Part shown: piece after piece, positions 10,825 to 22,675 of the stretch
Position numbering within the stretch: the first letter of the stretch is position 1
Layout of the letters: each line of letters opens with the position of its first letter
Assembly: GCA_002104905.1 (NCBI GenBank)
Contig: MCFE01000497.1
Coordinates: forward strand, 1-64,000
Source: Basidiobolus meristosporus CBS 931.73
Lineage: Eukaryota; Basidiobolomycota; Basidiobolomycetes; Basidiobolales; Basidiobolaceae
Length of the DNA stretch: 64,000 bases
Reading direction: 5' to 3'
Made by a program: the position numbers and the translations under genes
Notes under the pieces: generated by a model
Databases searched by the model: none
Told to the model about the DNA's origin: nothing
What the model saw: the letters and a program-made list of their open reading frames with translations, nothing else

Positions 10825-13800
10825 CTAAATGTTCATACTGACTAGTCCTAATTTTGACCTAAGATATTCAAACTTGTCTCTAGCTAATGGTTTGGTAAAT
10901 ATGTCTGCAATCATTTCATCTGTAGGACAGTAAACTAAGCTAACTAAGTTATTCTCTATAGCTTCACGTATGAAATGATGTCTAATATCTATGTGCTTGG
11001 TTCTAGCATGAAAAGTTGGATTTCTACCTAATTGCATACATCCTTGATTATCTTGAAATAAAGTAATAGGCGTTTTTTGACATAGGCCTAAATCTGTTAA
11101 GAGTTTTCTTAACCACATTGCTTCTTTTGTAGCTTCACAGACTGCCATATACTCTGCCTCTGTAGTAGAAAGTGCTACGGTTGGTTGCTTTCTTGAATTC
11201 CATGAAATTGCTCCTTTACAGTAAAGAAAGGTATATCCTGTGGTGGAACTTCTGTCTTCCAAATTTTGTCCCCAATCAGCATCAGAGTATCCCGCAAGAT
11301 CCTGTTCTGAGTCCTTATAAGTGTATCTTAAGCAGATATCAGCAGTTCCTTTTAGGTATCTAAAAATCCGCTTAACTGCTGCAATATGATCAGATCCATA
11401 GTTCTGATTATGTTGGCTGACAACTCCCACTGAATATGAGATATCTGGACGTGTTCCAAGCATGATATACATCAGACTGCCGACCATAAATTGATAAGGA
11501 AAGTCAGGGCTTTCAGATGGCACCAAGCTCTCTCGATTTGGTTGAGTTTTGACCAAGTTAAGGTTTGTCTCCATTGGGGTAGCTGCCGGTTTACAGTCTT
11601 CCATTTTGTACTTCTTTAGTATATCTTGAATATACTTGGATTGGCTTAGGGTGATGGTCTGGGTACTTCTGTCTATGGAGAACTTAATCCCTAAGTAGTA
11701 ACTAAGTTCTCCTAGATTGGACATCTTCAACTCCTTAGATAGGTCAGATTCAGTCTCTTCCAATGTTTCTAGGTTATTGGCGGCTATAATAAGATCATCC
11801 ACATATAGAGCTAATAGAACTGGATTTGCTCTATCTGGCTTATAGTATATACTATAGTCAGCATTACTTCTTTTGAAACTCAAAGATTCCAAATAAGAAT
11901 CTATCTTGCAATTCCAGGCTCTTGGTGATTGTTTGAGACCATATAGTGACTTTTTAAGCTTGCAGACCAAATGGGGGTTATCTTGGTCAACAAGCCCATC
12001 AGGCTGGTCCATATACACATCCTCATCAAGTTCTCCATTCAAAAATGCAGTTTTTACATCCATTTGATGAATAAAAAACTTATATTTGGCTGTAATAGCC
12101 AATATTAATCTGATGGAATTAAACTTGGCTACCGGGGCAAAGGTCTCAGTATAGTCAAGTCCTTTTGTTTGAGAGTATCCTTTGGCTACAAGTCTTGCTT
12201 TGTATCTTTCAATTGTACCATCAGCCTTGTATTTTGTCTTGAAGACCCATCTGCATCCAATTGATTTTTGGTTGATTGGTAATTTGACTAAGTCCCAAGT
12301 TTGATTTTCCATCAGGGCCTGATATTCCTCAGTCATTGCAGATCTCCAAAACTTTGTCTGAGGGCTATTTAGGGCCTCTTTTACAGTCTGGGGTTCATCA
12401 ATATGGACTGAGTAGGCATAGGCTAAGTTTGTACCCTCATTGATATAGTAATTTGGGCTATTTCTTGTCTGATTTGATCTCCGGGCATTTGATACTGGAA
12501 CAATCACTTCTGGGATATTACTGGGCACTGATTCTGGCTGAACCACGGTTGTAGAGTCCTCTGGAGTGAAAAAATTTTCATTGTTTTGCTCTGATTCAAT
12601 CCTGACCATTGGTGGACTTGAGATCAAATTTCCGTCATCATCTGATGTCATTTTTTGTGAAAATTTTGAATTTTCATCAAACAACACATCCCTGGACTTG
12701 ATAAGCTTCTTTGCTTTGGTATTGTAGAGTCTGTATGCCTTACTCTCATTGCAGTAGCCCAAAAATATGCATTTTACACTTATTGGCTCAAATTTTGACT
12801 GATTTCCGGCCAGTTTTTTGGCATATGCTGTACACCCAAATATTCTTAGATGTTCTGCACTTGGTCTGTATCCATACCATGCTTCAAATGGAGTATAATC
12901 ACGAAGTATTCTGTTATAACTCCTATTTTTAAGATATACAGTAGTGGCAACTGATTCCGCCCAAAAATCATAGGATAATTTTGGATCATGGATCATAGAT
13001 CTTGCCATATCAATTATTGATCTGTTAGCTTGTTCTGCTACTCCATTTTGCTATGGGGAGTATGGTACAGTAGTCTCTTGCTTTATCCCATGAATTTTGC
13101 AGAAGTGGATGGAGAGTTTTGAGGTATATTCTCCACCATTGTCAGAGCGTATTTTCTTGATTTTTCCACCAGTTTCTCTCTCCACCATGGCTTTAAACTC
13201 CCTGAGCTTAGACAGAGCTTCTTCCTTTCTCTCCATGAAGTAGACCCATGTGTATCTTGTATAATCATCAATAAAAGTGATTAAACACTTCATCCCGCCT
13301 AAGGATAAATTTTGCATAGGTCCACACAGATCTGAGTGAATTAGATCTAATTTTTTCTTAGTTTTGATTAACCCAGAGCTCTTGAACGGTTGTCTGGCTT
13401 GTTTCTCATATATGCAGGCTTGACAGTGCTCCAAATTAGCTGGGGGATCAATTTTCACTCCAGAAATTAGCTGATCTTTGATCATTTTACGCAAATAATC
13501 AAAATTGATGTGTCCAAATCTCCTGTGCCAAAGCATTGGTGTTTCTTCATTTAAGTTACTTATATTGGCTTCCAGATATGATGGAATATAAGTCAACTTG
13601 TATAGATTCTGATCTCTGATGCCCAAAGCAATATGGGCACCATTTTGATCAGTGATCCTGCATCCAGAATTGTCAAAACTGAAACTGAGTCCTTCTGCTG
13701 TGGCCTTGCTTACAGAGAGTAGGTTCTTGGCTATTTCTGGTACATAGGGTACTTCTTTAAAGGTCAGTGTATGGCTTCCTTCACTGCTTCTAAGGTTTAC

Positions 13801-14795
13801 TTGGATAGTCCCTTCTCCCACTGCATCAAGTGTTCTATCGTCACCCATGAAAACCTTCTTAATTGGAATTTCTTGATATTGGGTAAAAAGTTCTTTTTGG
13901 TGTGTAAAGTGTTGAGAAGCTCCAGAGTCAATATACCACGTCTGAGAATCCTTGTTTGTGGTCATATTTAGTGCAGATATGAAAAGTCTATCTTCAGTTG
14001 TTGCAGCATTTCCATATTCAGGCTTCTTTTGCTGATAAACTCTCTTTTTGAAACACCGGTCTGATGTGTGTCCTTTCCTTTTGCAGTAGTTGCAAAATAG
14101 GTTGCTGTTGCCTTTGTAGGGTCTTGGGTACCTCCTTTGTTGGTTATCATTGCTTATTAAAGCATTTCTTCTTCCTTCTTATTGGCGCTTGATTTTCTTA
14201 ATTCTTCATCCAGGAGCCTTCCATATACATAAGTTAAGGTCAAATCTTCAGTTCTGGACTCTAGGGCTGATACAAGGCCCTGAAACCTGTCTGTCAGGCT
14301 ATTCAGGATGGTAACTATCACATCCTCATCAGTAGTTGGTACGCCCACAGATTCCATCTCATCTACCAGCAGGGTAATTCTGTTAATTAGATTTTTCATT
14401 TCTTCTCCTGGCAGCATCTTTGTAGTAAAGAATTTTCTTCTCAGATACATTTTCTTGGCAGCTGAACATGACTGGAAGGTGTCTTTTAATGCCTTCCAGG
14501 CATTCTTTGCCGTTTTTGCTCTTGAGCATTGAATTAGCAATTTGTCTTTGACATTAAGGCAAATGCAGTTAAAGGCACTTTGTTCTTTCTTCTGGTACTT
14601 TAAGGCTTCCTCTCCCACGTTTTTAGGAGGGCATTCTTCTCCCATGACAATATCCCAAAGGCCTCTTTCTTGTAGCAGCATCTTCATCTTCACCTTCCAC
14701 ACTTGGTAGTTAGATCCATCCAACTTTTCAGCAGAGGGAAAAATTCCAGTAATAGCAGTAGTAGACATTGCAGAGAGTGACAGCTTGGGGCTCAT
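10825..14795 (-). pseudogene. Copia-B Gag-Pol polyprotein with one frameshift and one stop
   Basis: One long gene of about 1320 codons: Gag (from 14795), CCHC zinc knuckle CNYCKRKGHTSDRC (14053-14094), protease core IDSGAS (about 13927), integrase zinc module and core (SDLCGP, SDNGGEY, NGVAE), reverse transcriptase (YVDDLIIAAN) and RNase H (GYSDADWG, STTEAEYMA), ending VSMNI at 10825. Two lesions break it: one A is missing from the run at about 14158 (GAAGAAATGC here, GAAGAAAATGC in the copies at 5.9 and 59.2 kb), and a CAG codon before NGVAE is TAG (13051-13053). The downstream 727 codons are open without interruption. The start at 14795 is the first in-frame ATG after the LTR and lies inside the primer site; the next Met is ten codons on. 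Confidence 0.9.
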
Positions 14796-14799
14796 AACC
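14788..14799 (-). promoter_or_regulatory. Copia-B primer binding site, half-tRNA iMet type
   Basis: Sense-strand GGTTATGAGCCC directly follows the 5' LTR. Its complement GGGCTCATAACC is the anticodon stem-loop sequence of eukaryotic initiator tRNA-Met (CAT anticodon). Copia elements of this class are known to prime from a cleaved 5' half of that tRNA. The same site follows the LTRs at 5303 and, with changes, at 58580 and 23130. Confidence 0.82.
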
Positions 14800-15148
14800 G
14801 GTTGTAAGAGTCTTGGAGATATTGGAAGTGATTTGGAGAACAAGTAGATTATGTGGTTTTCACTTAATGATTTATTGAATGTAAAAGTAGTATTTATACT
14901 TTTACCTGGTCTTGGCATTACAAACACATAGAATAGGCTAAGGAAGGTCCCAAGAACATGTGTGCAAAGTTTGGGGCTGTTTGGACAACTTTGAGAATTT
15001 TCATATTCTGGGTACCTGGCATTTTGGTGAAAATATTCTAAGTAAATCCCGACAAGGAATTTAGTCAGTATTCTCTAGGATTTGAAGGTGATGATCTAAG
15101 TGACTAAGTTAGGTGAATATTTAGGTGGAAATACAAATTTTTACAACA
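14800..15148 (-). repeat. Copia-B 5' LTR
   Basis: 349 bp, matching the partner LTR except for its terminal base (G instead of T next to the primer site) and one internal base. Confidence 0.93.
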
Positions 15149-16076
15149 CAAAGTAGCCCTTGCTTCTTAGCTGTTTGTAATGTTTGCCATTAAAAATATT
15201 GGATATGTTTGCGCTTGATTGATATCAAGTGCAGTACTGTATAGCTTTGCCATATTTGTTGGACTGCATCAGCTTCCTCAGATGGGTTATGACTGGAATA
15301 TATCTGGAGTGTGAACAATGTTTTCCCTGGATGGTGGTGGATTCCTAACAATTTGGACACATTGCAATGGTAGCATTTTTGGATGTGAATGCCATGCAAC
15401 TGTTAACACATGCTGGAATCAGGACAGTCTCTGGATCACATGTTGCCAGCTGCATGACAGTTGTCCACTTGTACCATGTACATGGTAGGTTGCATCCTGC
15501 TATGATTCTGGCAAGAAGTAGTAATAAATCCTCAAAGCCCCCATCACTAATATTAGTGGGAACACACCACTTCTCTAGCCACAACATTACATCATTCACC
15601 AGTAGATGGATTACTGGGCTCACCTGGCTCCATAAAGTATCCTTGGCATTTGTTTCAACAGATGTTGTCTCATTGCATATAAGGATTTGACTGGGCTCAT
15701 ACATGGTACTGTTGTTAGGGGAAATAGGCTAAAAATCCATCTGTGAACCTTCTTTGTCAAAGCTATCACTCTACATGCCATATTCAGAAGGCTGAGGTGA
15801 GCCTAAAGGCATCACAAACGCACCTGACTCAGTTTGTGCAAGGTGACAAAGACAGCCAGGTGCCAATATAGAATTATTAACTGGTTGGTAAGAAAATGAT
15901 GGTACAGTAGTAACCAATGAATGGCCAAATATGACTTGTTTGGCACAACACTGGCCATGATCCTTGTAATACTTCCTATGCTCTCTGCATGCTTCATGGC
16001 TGAACAGCTTGCTACAATAGCCACATGGTCTTTTTTCACTTCTCTTATGGTGTTGAGTCAAAGTAGTCTTGTCCAT
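15149..16076 (-). pseudogene. Plavaka-type transposase P1, N-terminal part
   Basis: Continuation of the transposase across the Copia-B insertion. It begins MDKTTLTQHHKRSEKRPC with a likely zinc-binding segment (CGYC ... H ... C), followed by AQTESGAFVMPLGSPQP and, in other frames, SPVIHLLVNDVMLWLEKW. Several stops and frameshifts are present, so it is not functional. Confidence 0.68.
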
Positions 16077-16298
16077 GGGGTAAACAGCTTGACCTTCATC
16101 AACATAATGCTATTATATCACTTTTTGGTAAATACTCATGTGAATTTAAGCCAGTCTTGTATTTGAAACATTGCACCTACATGAATGTAAGATTCAATGG
16201 TGACCTGTCATAGTAAGCATTATAAATGAGGTTGTGGCACCACATAAACACATGTATGTAACACTATTTCCCCTTTGGTTTGACTCACTTCCATATAT
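16077..16298. promoter_or_regulatory. Divergent intergenic region of Plavaka P1
   Basis: About 220 bp separate the transposase start (minus) from the accessory gene start (plus). The corresponding gap recurs at 19288-19509 and 41554-41775 with recognisable similarity, including the TATATAT tract beside the accessory start. It is the likely bidirectional promoter; no specific site can be named. Confidence 0.5.
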
Positions 16299-16960
16299 AT
16301 GCCGCCAAAAAATAAGGAAAGTTGTTTGGTTCCCAACCAAACCCTGCTGCTGACAGCAACAGAAGAATGGTGGACAACAGCTTGCTTTGACATTCAGTGC
16401 AACAAGCAGGGCTACATTCAAAATAAGCCCTGTGGATAGTGTGCTCATTGAAGGTAATAATGCAGACAGCTCAGACTCTCAGTCAAGTAGGCAATTGAGA
16501 ACCTCTGCAGTGCCACAAGCTGTCCGTTATGCTCAGGCAGATGAGAATGTAGCAAACTCAGTACCCTCAGTTGAGGACCATCAAGTTGCTGTTATAACAT
16601 CACCACCACCCATATTAGGAAGTATGTTGTCAGCTCATACCAAAGCACTAATGAAGCAATTAGGTGCAGTGGCAGGTAGGATAGATGCAATGGCCCAGAG
16701 AAATCAGGAAATAACCCAGAAACAGGATGAGCGGATAATACGTCTAGAGCAATCAATATCCCAGGTAGAGAAAGCAGTATCTTTGCTGCAAAGATGGAAC
16801 TCAAGTAGCTCAATGTCACAGCCTAGAATTGAGCCATTTCCCAATAAAACAGTAGAGGAACATCATACAGTCATTGAAGCACAACAACAGTGCCCAAAGA
16901 TAAAGCCCATAGAAAAACCTATCACAGCATTGGAGGGAGACAATGTGGTATCTATACCTG
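16299..16960 (+). pseudogene. Plavaka accessory gene, N-terminal fragment (P1)
   Basis: Starts ATGCCGCCAAAAAATAAGG like the sister copy at 19287 and continues, after frameshifts, as an open stretch from 16387 with a clear coiled coil (RIDAMAQRNQEITQKQDE, IRLEQSISQVEKAVSLLQ). Sequence homologous to the sister gene ends near 16960; the following bases belong to the terminal region of the inverted P2 copy. Function unknown; see the copy at 17274-19287. Confidence 0.6.
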
Positions 16961-17273
16961 TCAGGACACTGTCCAGAGACCATTTAAAAATAATTACAAC
17001 TCAGATTTCACAAAATACTTAGTCAAAATTTTTCATCACAACAATGTATAAGTGGCTTTAGATTGGTTCCCTGCCAATTTGCTTGCTTTCTGATCCCGGG
17101 CACTCTATTGCCTCTTACGTTTGTGTGAATTGATTGGCTATTGCCTCTTTTTCACACTCCTTACTTCCTGAGTCAACCATTTCACTTACTTTTCATGCTT
17201 ACAAATTGATTTATTTCCGCTGAAACTTCAGTTGTACCTCAATTGCCAATTGTATTGACCTATACAAGTCTCT

Positions 17274-19287
17274 TTACCCTACACTAACATTAAGCCCAAC
17301 CCCACACTCAACAAGTAACTCCATTAAAAACCACCACTCAATAAGTATTTCTGCTGTAACGCTCTGGTTCCACAACCTTGGCAGGAACCCAATGGCTTTA
17401 TGCCACTGTTCATTCACTGGTTCCCACATGCCCCAGTCTTCAGCTGGCACTGCAAGGTCTAGCTCCTCATCTGCCAGTCTTTGCAATAAATCCTTGCTAT
17501 ATTCCAGTGCATTTTCTTGAGCACTGCTCTTGAACAAGTGCTACAACCTCTTGGTGTGCCTATTAATGTTCAAAAACTCCACTGAAGGCATTGTGATAGT
17601 CTTTTGAGCTCTTGACATTGTAGCCTTGTCTGTCAGTGGGATCTACACTCTGTCAACAATGGAGGCTGCGGAGGTTGTGGAGGCTGTGGTAGACAAATTG
17701 CCTTTTTCAGCAAACTCATCTACCTTGCTGGAGTGTAGCTCAACTGGCTGTGCTTCCAACTCTTGTGAAAACAGCTGTTTTCTTGTTTGTAATTCTTCTT
17801 GGCTATGATGGGATTTGGTCTGTTCCTGGCTTGTGGCATTAATTGGCAAGAACTGCAGTTTTTTTGCATGCCTCCCTGTCTCAGGCTTGGGTAGACATTT
17901 TTCTCTTTACCTTTTCCTTTATCACTGCCAGGTCTTTCACTGCTACTTTGTCTGAGTGCTTCTTGTAAAGAACTGCGTTTTCTCCTGGATAAATTCTGCT
18001 CTGACACATCTGTTTTGGCCTGCTTGTCCCTTGCTGGCACTCTTCTGGCAACCTGACGTTTCTTTTCAGCTTGTTTTGAGCCCTTGACCGTAGTTGTGAC
18101 AGGCTCCTGTAAAAGCAGCTGGTTTTTATCACCAGCAGGTCCTTCACTGCTACTTTGACTGGGTGCTTCTTGAGTGGTACTACGCTTTTTCCTTGATAAA
18201 TGTTGTGCTTGTGCATCCATGTCTGCCTGCTTGTCCCTAATTGGCAATCTTCCAGCTGCCTGACATCTCTTTGATGCTTATCTAGAGCTTTTGGCCCTGC
18301 TTGTAATGGGCTCTTGAGGAAGCTGCTGGTTTTAGCTATGGCACCCTTGTTCTTCTGCCTTTGATAGTTTCTGCTATTTTCAAGAAACTTTCTTAGCATA
18401 CCAATGCTGGCCCAAAATCTGTTTGCCCGTTTGAATCCAGGGTAATGCTCCTGGAACAAGTCAAGTGCATTCTGCTTAGCCTTGAGTTCCTGATGGTCCC
18501 ATGGTATGCTGGCCTTAAGGTGATGGCATGCTAGACTTCTGATGGCCTCTTGTATATTAACCCACTCTATATTATTGCACTCAATGGCTTCATGGATCTT
18601 CAATGTCTATTGACTTTTAGGCTTTGGCATAAACACCACATTGTCTCCCTGCCATGCTGTGATAGATTTTTCTGTGAGCTTTATCTTTGGGTACTGTTGT
18701 TGTGCTTCAAAGACTGTACGGTGTTCCTCTGCTGTTACATCAGGAAATGGCTCAGTTCTTGACTGTGACATTGAGCTACTTGAGTTCCTTCTTTGCAGCA
18801 AAGATACTGCTTTCTCTACCTGGGATATTGATTGCTCTACACATATTATCCGCTCATCCTGTTTCTGGACTACTTCCTAATATCTCTGGGCCATTGCATC
18901 TATCCTATCAGCCACTGCACCTAATTGCTTCATTAATGCTTTGGTATGAGCTGACAACATACATGCTAATATGGGTGGTGGTGATGTTATCATGGCCACT
19001 TGCTGATCTTCAACAGAGGGTACTGCGTTTGCTACATTCTCATCTGCCTGAGCATAACGGTCAGCTTGTGGCTCTGCAGAGGTTCTCAATTGCCTACTTG
19101 ACTGAGAGCCTGAGTAGTCCGCATTATTACCTTCAATGGGCACACTGTCCACCGGGCCTTTTTTGGATGTAGCCCCACTTGTTGCACTGAGTGTCAAAGC
19201 AAGCTGTTGTCCAACCATTCTTCTGTTGCCATCAGTGGTGGGGTTGGGTTGAGAACCAGATGACTTTGCTTTATTTTTTGGCGGCAT
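17274..19287 (-). pseudogene. Plavaka accessory protein gene, near full length but frameshifted
   Basis: I do not recognise this protein. It is transcribed away from the transposase in the same transposon. Pieces in order: MPPKNKAKSSGSQPN start with low complexity (19287-19150); coiled coil around AQRYQEVVQKQDE (18900-18790); PKIKLTEKSITAWQGDN (about 18690-18640); a helical block with IHEAIECNNIEW, PWDHQELKAKQNAL and YPGFKRANRFWASIGM (18603-18390); a Lys/Arg/Ser-rich repeat region (18250-17880); and a conserved C-terminus with NALEYSKDLLQRLADEEL, VNEQWHKAIGFLP and ELLVECGVGLNVSVG (17537-17274). Total about 670 codons with several frameshifts. Parts of it recur in at least six copies in this window. 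By analogy with two-gene CMC elements it could bind transposon ends, but that is inference. Confidence 0.6.
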
Positions 19288-19509
19288 ATATATGGAAGTG
19301 AGTCAAACCAAAGGGGAAATAGTGTTACATATACATGTGTATGTGGTGCCACAGCTTTATTTATAATGCTTACTATGGCAGGTCATCATTAAATCTAACA
19401 TTCATGCAGGTGCAATGTCTCAAATACAAGACTGGCTTAAATTCACATGAGTATTTACCAAAAAGTGATATAATAGCATTATGTTGTTGAAGGTCAAACT
19501 GTTTGCCCC
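19288..19509. promoter_or_regulatory. Divergent promoter region of Plavaka P2
   Basis: 222 bp between the two divergently read genes of P2, with TATATAT next to the accessory start codon and AT-rich sequence near the transposase start. It aligns with the gap in P1 and P8, so its sequence is kept between copies. Confidence 0.5.
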
Positions 19510-22199
19510 ATGGACAAGACTACTTTGACTCAATGCTATAAGAGAAGAGAAAAAGACCATATGGCTATTGTGGCAAGCCTCTCAGCCACAAAGCATGCAG
19601 ACAGTATAGGAAGTATTCCAAGAATCATGGCCAGTGTTTTGCCACCCAAGTCATATTTGACCATTCATTGGTCACTACTGTACCAATATTATCTTGCCAG
19701 CCAGTTGATACTTCTATATCAGCACCTGGCCATCTTTTTCACCTTGCGCAAACTGAGTCAGGTGAGTTTTTGATGCCTTTAGGCTCACCTCAGCCTTCTG
19801 AATATGGCATGTAGAGTGATAGCTTTGACAAAGAAGGTTCACAGATGGATTTTTAGCCTCTTTCCCCTAACAACAGTACCACATCTGAGCCTGGTCAAAT
19901 CCCTATATGCAATGAGACAACACCTGTTGAAACAAATGCCAAGGATACTTTATGGGGCCAAGTGAGCCCAGTAATCCATCTACTGGTGAATGATGTGATG
20001 TTGTGGCTAGAGAAGTGGCGCATTTCCACTAATATCAGTAATGGGGGCTTTGAGGATTTATTACTACTTCCTGCCAAAATCATACCAGGATGCAACTTAC
20101 CAGGTACATGGTACAAGTGAACAACCGTCATGCGGCTGGCAGCATATGATCCAGACACTGTCCTGATTCCAGCATGTGTTAACAGTTGCAAGGCATTCAC
20201 ATCCAAAAATGCTACCATTGCAATGTGTCCAAATTGTCAGGAATCCACCACCATTGAGGGAAAACATTGTTCAAACTCCGGATATATTCCAGTCATACCC
20301 CATCTGAGGAAGCTGATGCAGTCCAACAAATATTGCAAAGCTATACAGTACTGCACTCAGTATCAATCAAGCGCAAACATATCTGATATATTTGATGGCA
20401 AACATTACAAGCAGCTAAGAAGCAAGGGCTACTTTGAAGGTATGTATGACCATGCCTTTACTTTAGCACTTAATGGACTCTCATTAAACAAGAACTCTAC
20501 CAGCAAATCCTGCTGGCCACTGATTCTCATCAATCTGAATCTGCTGCCCATCTTACAGTATCAGAGCAATATCTGATGGTAGTCTCACTGGTATCTGGGC
20601 ATAAATCACCATCCAACCTGGATAGCTACCTGTATCCATTGCTGAATGAATTTTGTATGCTTTCCAGTGGGATAACAGTTTATGGCCATCATGTAAAAGC
20701 GCATATTATTATCTGCATTGGAGATACCCCAGCCATCAGCAAGATAGCAGGTTTTTCCAGGCACAATGGATGGTATTGTTGTTGAATGTGTGAGATCCAG
20801 GGGATTTACTCCATAACTCACACACATTATTATTACCCAAACACCAGCACTTAGAACATCATCTTTCCACAGAGAGAACATACAGAAGTCAGCATGCAAT
20901 TGCAGCAAAGTTGGGAAGCTATAAGTCATTGGCCAGAATATGGAATCAATTGGAAACCAGAGATACTAAAGATAGAGGGTATCTGTTGGAGCAAAAGCAT
21001 TCCACTGGGAGCAATGCATTTGCTTTTTAACAATATCCCTATACTGATGACCAAGTTGTACATGGGGCATTTCAAGCTAAATGAGCACTTCAAGATACCG
21101 GAGAAATTTGAAAATATTGGCAAGATACTACAGTTTATCTGCTACCCTAAGTACTTCTCACAGGCTCCAGTTTATAGTCATATGCATATGCAACAATACA
21201 AATGCAAAGACTGGATGAACTGGATATGTATTTGTTCAAGTGGTGTTCTGAAGCCATTCCTCCCAATAGTACATTGGAAGCATTGGGAGTCATATGTGGA
21301 CATTGTAGGAATATTCATCCAGAAGCAGATCACCAATGCCAACTTGACACATCTACAGCTGTTGTATGAGGAGTTTGTGACAAGATTTGAGTGGCTATAC
21401 TACAAACATAAAGTTGAACGTGTAGATCTCTGCCGCTACTGTATCCACTCTCTACTGCATCTTGCACGGTGTGTGGAGAATATTGGGCCTTGCTTCACCT
21501 TTTGGGAGTTTCCTATGGAGCGGATGTGTGGGGAGATAGGAAGACAAGTCAAGTTGGAGGTACTACCACATCCCAATCTCATCAAGAATATTACCTTCAA
21601 GTCTGTCATGGATGTGATGAGTTGGCACATGGAGGACAGCCAGAAAGAGTTGGAAACTACTGAGGACAAATGTGCACATGGAGACACCTATGCCAATGGC
21701 ATTAAGAAGCTAAGCAGCCCCAATGTGTGGGTAATCAGCTAAGTAATGCAAAGTTGGGTTGGGTGCAACAAGCAACTAATTTTTATCAGGAAAACTCCAC
21801 CAAGATATGCCGGATTTCACGTGGTTACAAGCCAACTTCTACACCATTCAATACAGAATTCACACAAACAAAAGCCAGAGTGCACCTATAAGGGGTACTA
21901 GAATCCAGCAGGGAGAAGGAATACATTGGCTAAATACCAAGAAGTTCTTTGCCAATATTCAGGAGGTATTCATGGCAGAAGTGGCAACAACCAAGCATAT
22001 GTTTGCAAGATGTATATGCTACCAGCAGTACATGGTATATGGCAACTTTGCAAGTATCAAACTAAAAAGCCATAAAGTTGAGGTGATGGAAGTATGTCAA
22101 TTGCGGCAGGTGTGCATGTTTGTAGAGGTTAGTAAGCAGGAGGCCATAGTTTTTTTTGATTCAAACTATATGTGGAATACCCAAGGTAGTAGTGGGTAA
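19510..22199 (+). pseudogene. Plavaka-type transposase P2, full length with stops
   Basis: Most complete transposase in the window. Starts MDKTTLTQCYKRREK; the zinc-binding region is restored in another frame (GYCGKPLSHKACRQ). Downstream come CVNSCKAFTSKNATIAMCPN (CxxC), LRSKGYFEGMYDHAF, LILINLNLLPILQYQS, LDSYLYPLLNEFCMLSSGI, CIGDTPAISKIAGFSRHNG, then FTFWEFPMERMCGEIGRQ and a C-terminal block in a shifted frame (FANIQEVFMAEVATTKHM). These match the Plavaka/Tnp2 group as I know it. In-frame stops occur near 19810, 19860, 20120, 20575 and 20786, plus frameshifts, so it is dead. Confidence 0.72.
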
Positions 22200-22675
22200 G
22201 CAAATAAAGAAAGGTGATTCTACAGTGGAATATATGAATTGCACAAGGGGAGGTAGAAAAGGGATATACCATTTGGTAATTTGGTATGGTAGCATTATAC
22301 AAAACCAGCAGCAGGCCATCATACTGCCAAAGAAAGGCCATCAGAGTCTTGCTGTGAGGCCATCAAAACACTGTCAAGTTTCTAGCCATATAAGGCAATT
22401 GAAGTCCTGGCCAACTGGATCCACTTAAAATAGTAATAGAGTGCTGAAAGACCGCAACAATAACATGCAAATATTGTCACAGCACCAATCAAAAATTGTC
22501 AAGTTTTATCCCTTTATTTGGCTGTAAGATTTGCAAAACACCGTCATGATCTCATTATAAGATTGTCAGGAGGGTCACTAATTCCAAGCTGCTGTTATTA
22601 TGACAGGCTCTGAATGGGATCTTGACGGATGATCCAGATTGGATCCACCCGTGGGACCAAGTTATTTTTCATAGT

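Larger units (their letters stand above)
10465..15148 (-). mobile_element. Near-intact Ty1/Copia element Copia-B (4684 bp)
   Basis: Two 349-bp LTRs (10465-10813 and 14800-15148) differ at only two positions that I can see: the first base, and an A/C near the middle. The target duplication is CAAGG (10460-10464) and CAAAG (15149-15153), one transition apart; the empty site CTTCAAAGTAGCCC is seen in a paralogous Plavaka copy at 40916-40929. Primer site, polypurine tract and a gag-pol frame with two lesions lie inside. Near-identical LTRs indicate a recent insertion. Confidence 0.95.
8216..16960 (-). mobile_element. Plavaka/Tnp2-type CMC transposon P1, split by Copia-B
   Basis: The left end (CCTGTATGAAAGATAATTTGG) matches the family terminus CCCTATGAAAAATAATTTGG seen again at 22675, 25801, 30956 and 51943. 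From there the element reads on the minus strand through a 3' non-coding region and a transposase gene, then the divergent region and the start of the accessory gene on the plus strand. A complete Copia element (10465-15148) sits in the transposase. The copy breaks off near 16960, where it meets an inverted sister copy. It entered the reverse transcriptase region of Copia-A. Confidence 0.75.
16961..22675 (+). mobile_element. Plavaka/Tnp2-type CMC transposon P2, inverted relative to P1
   Basis: Nearly full-length copy: accessory gene on the minus strand (17274-19287), divergent region, transposase on the plus strand (19510-22199), then about 470 bp of 3' sequence ending ATTTTTCATAG at about 22675. 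The left end lacks the outermost 80-90 bp found in sister copies (compare 35340-35434). On the right it interrupts a Copia LTR. Confidence 0.78.

Noticed and set aside
16300-22200. KDZ-type transposon with a TET/JBP dioxygenase
   Set aside because: Transposase motifs fit Plavaka/Tnp2 better and no dioxygenase motif was seen in any associated frame.
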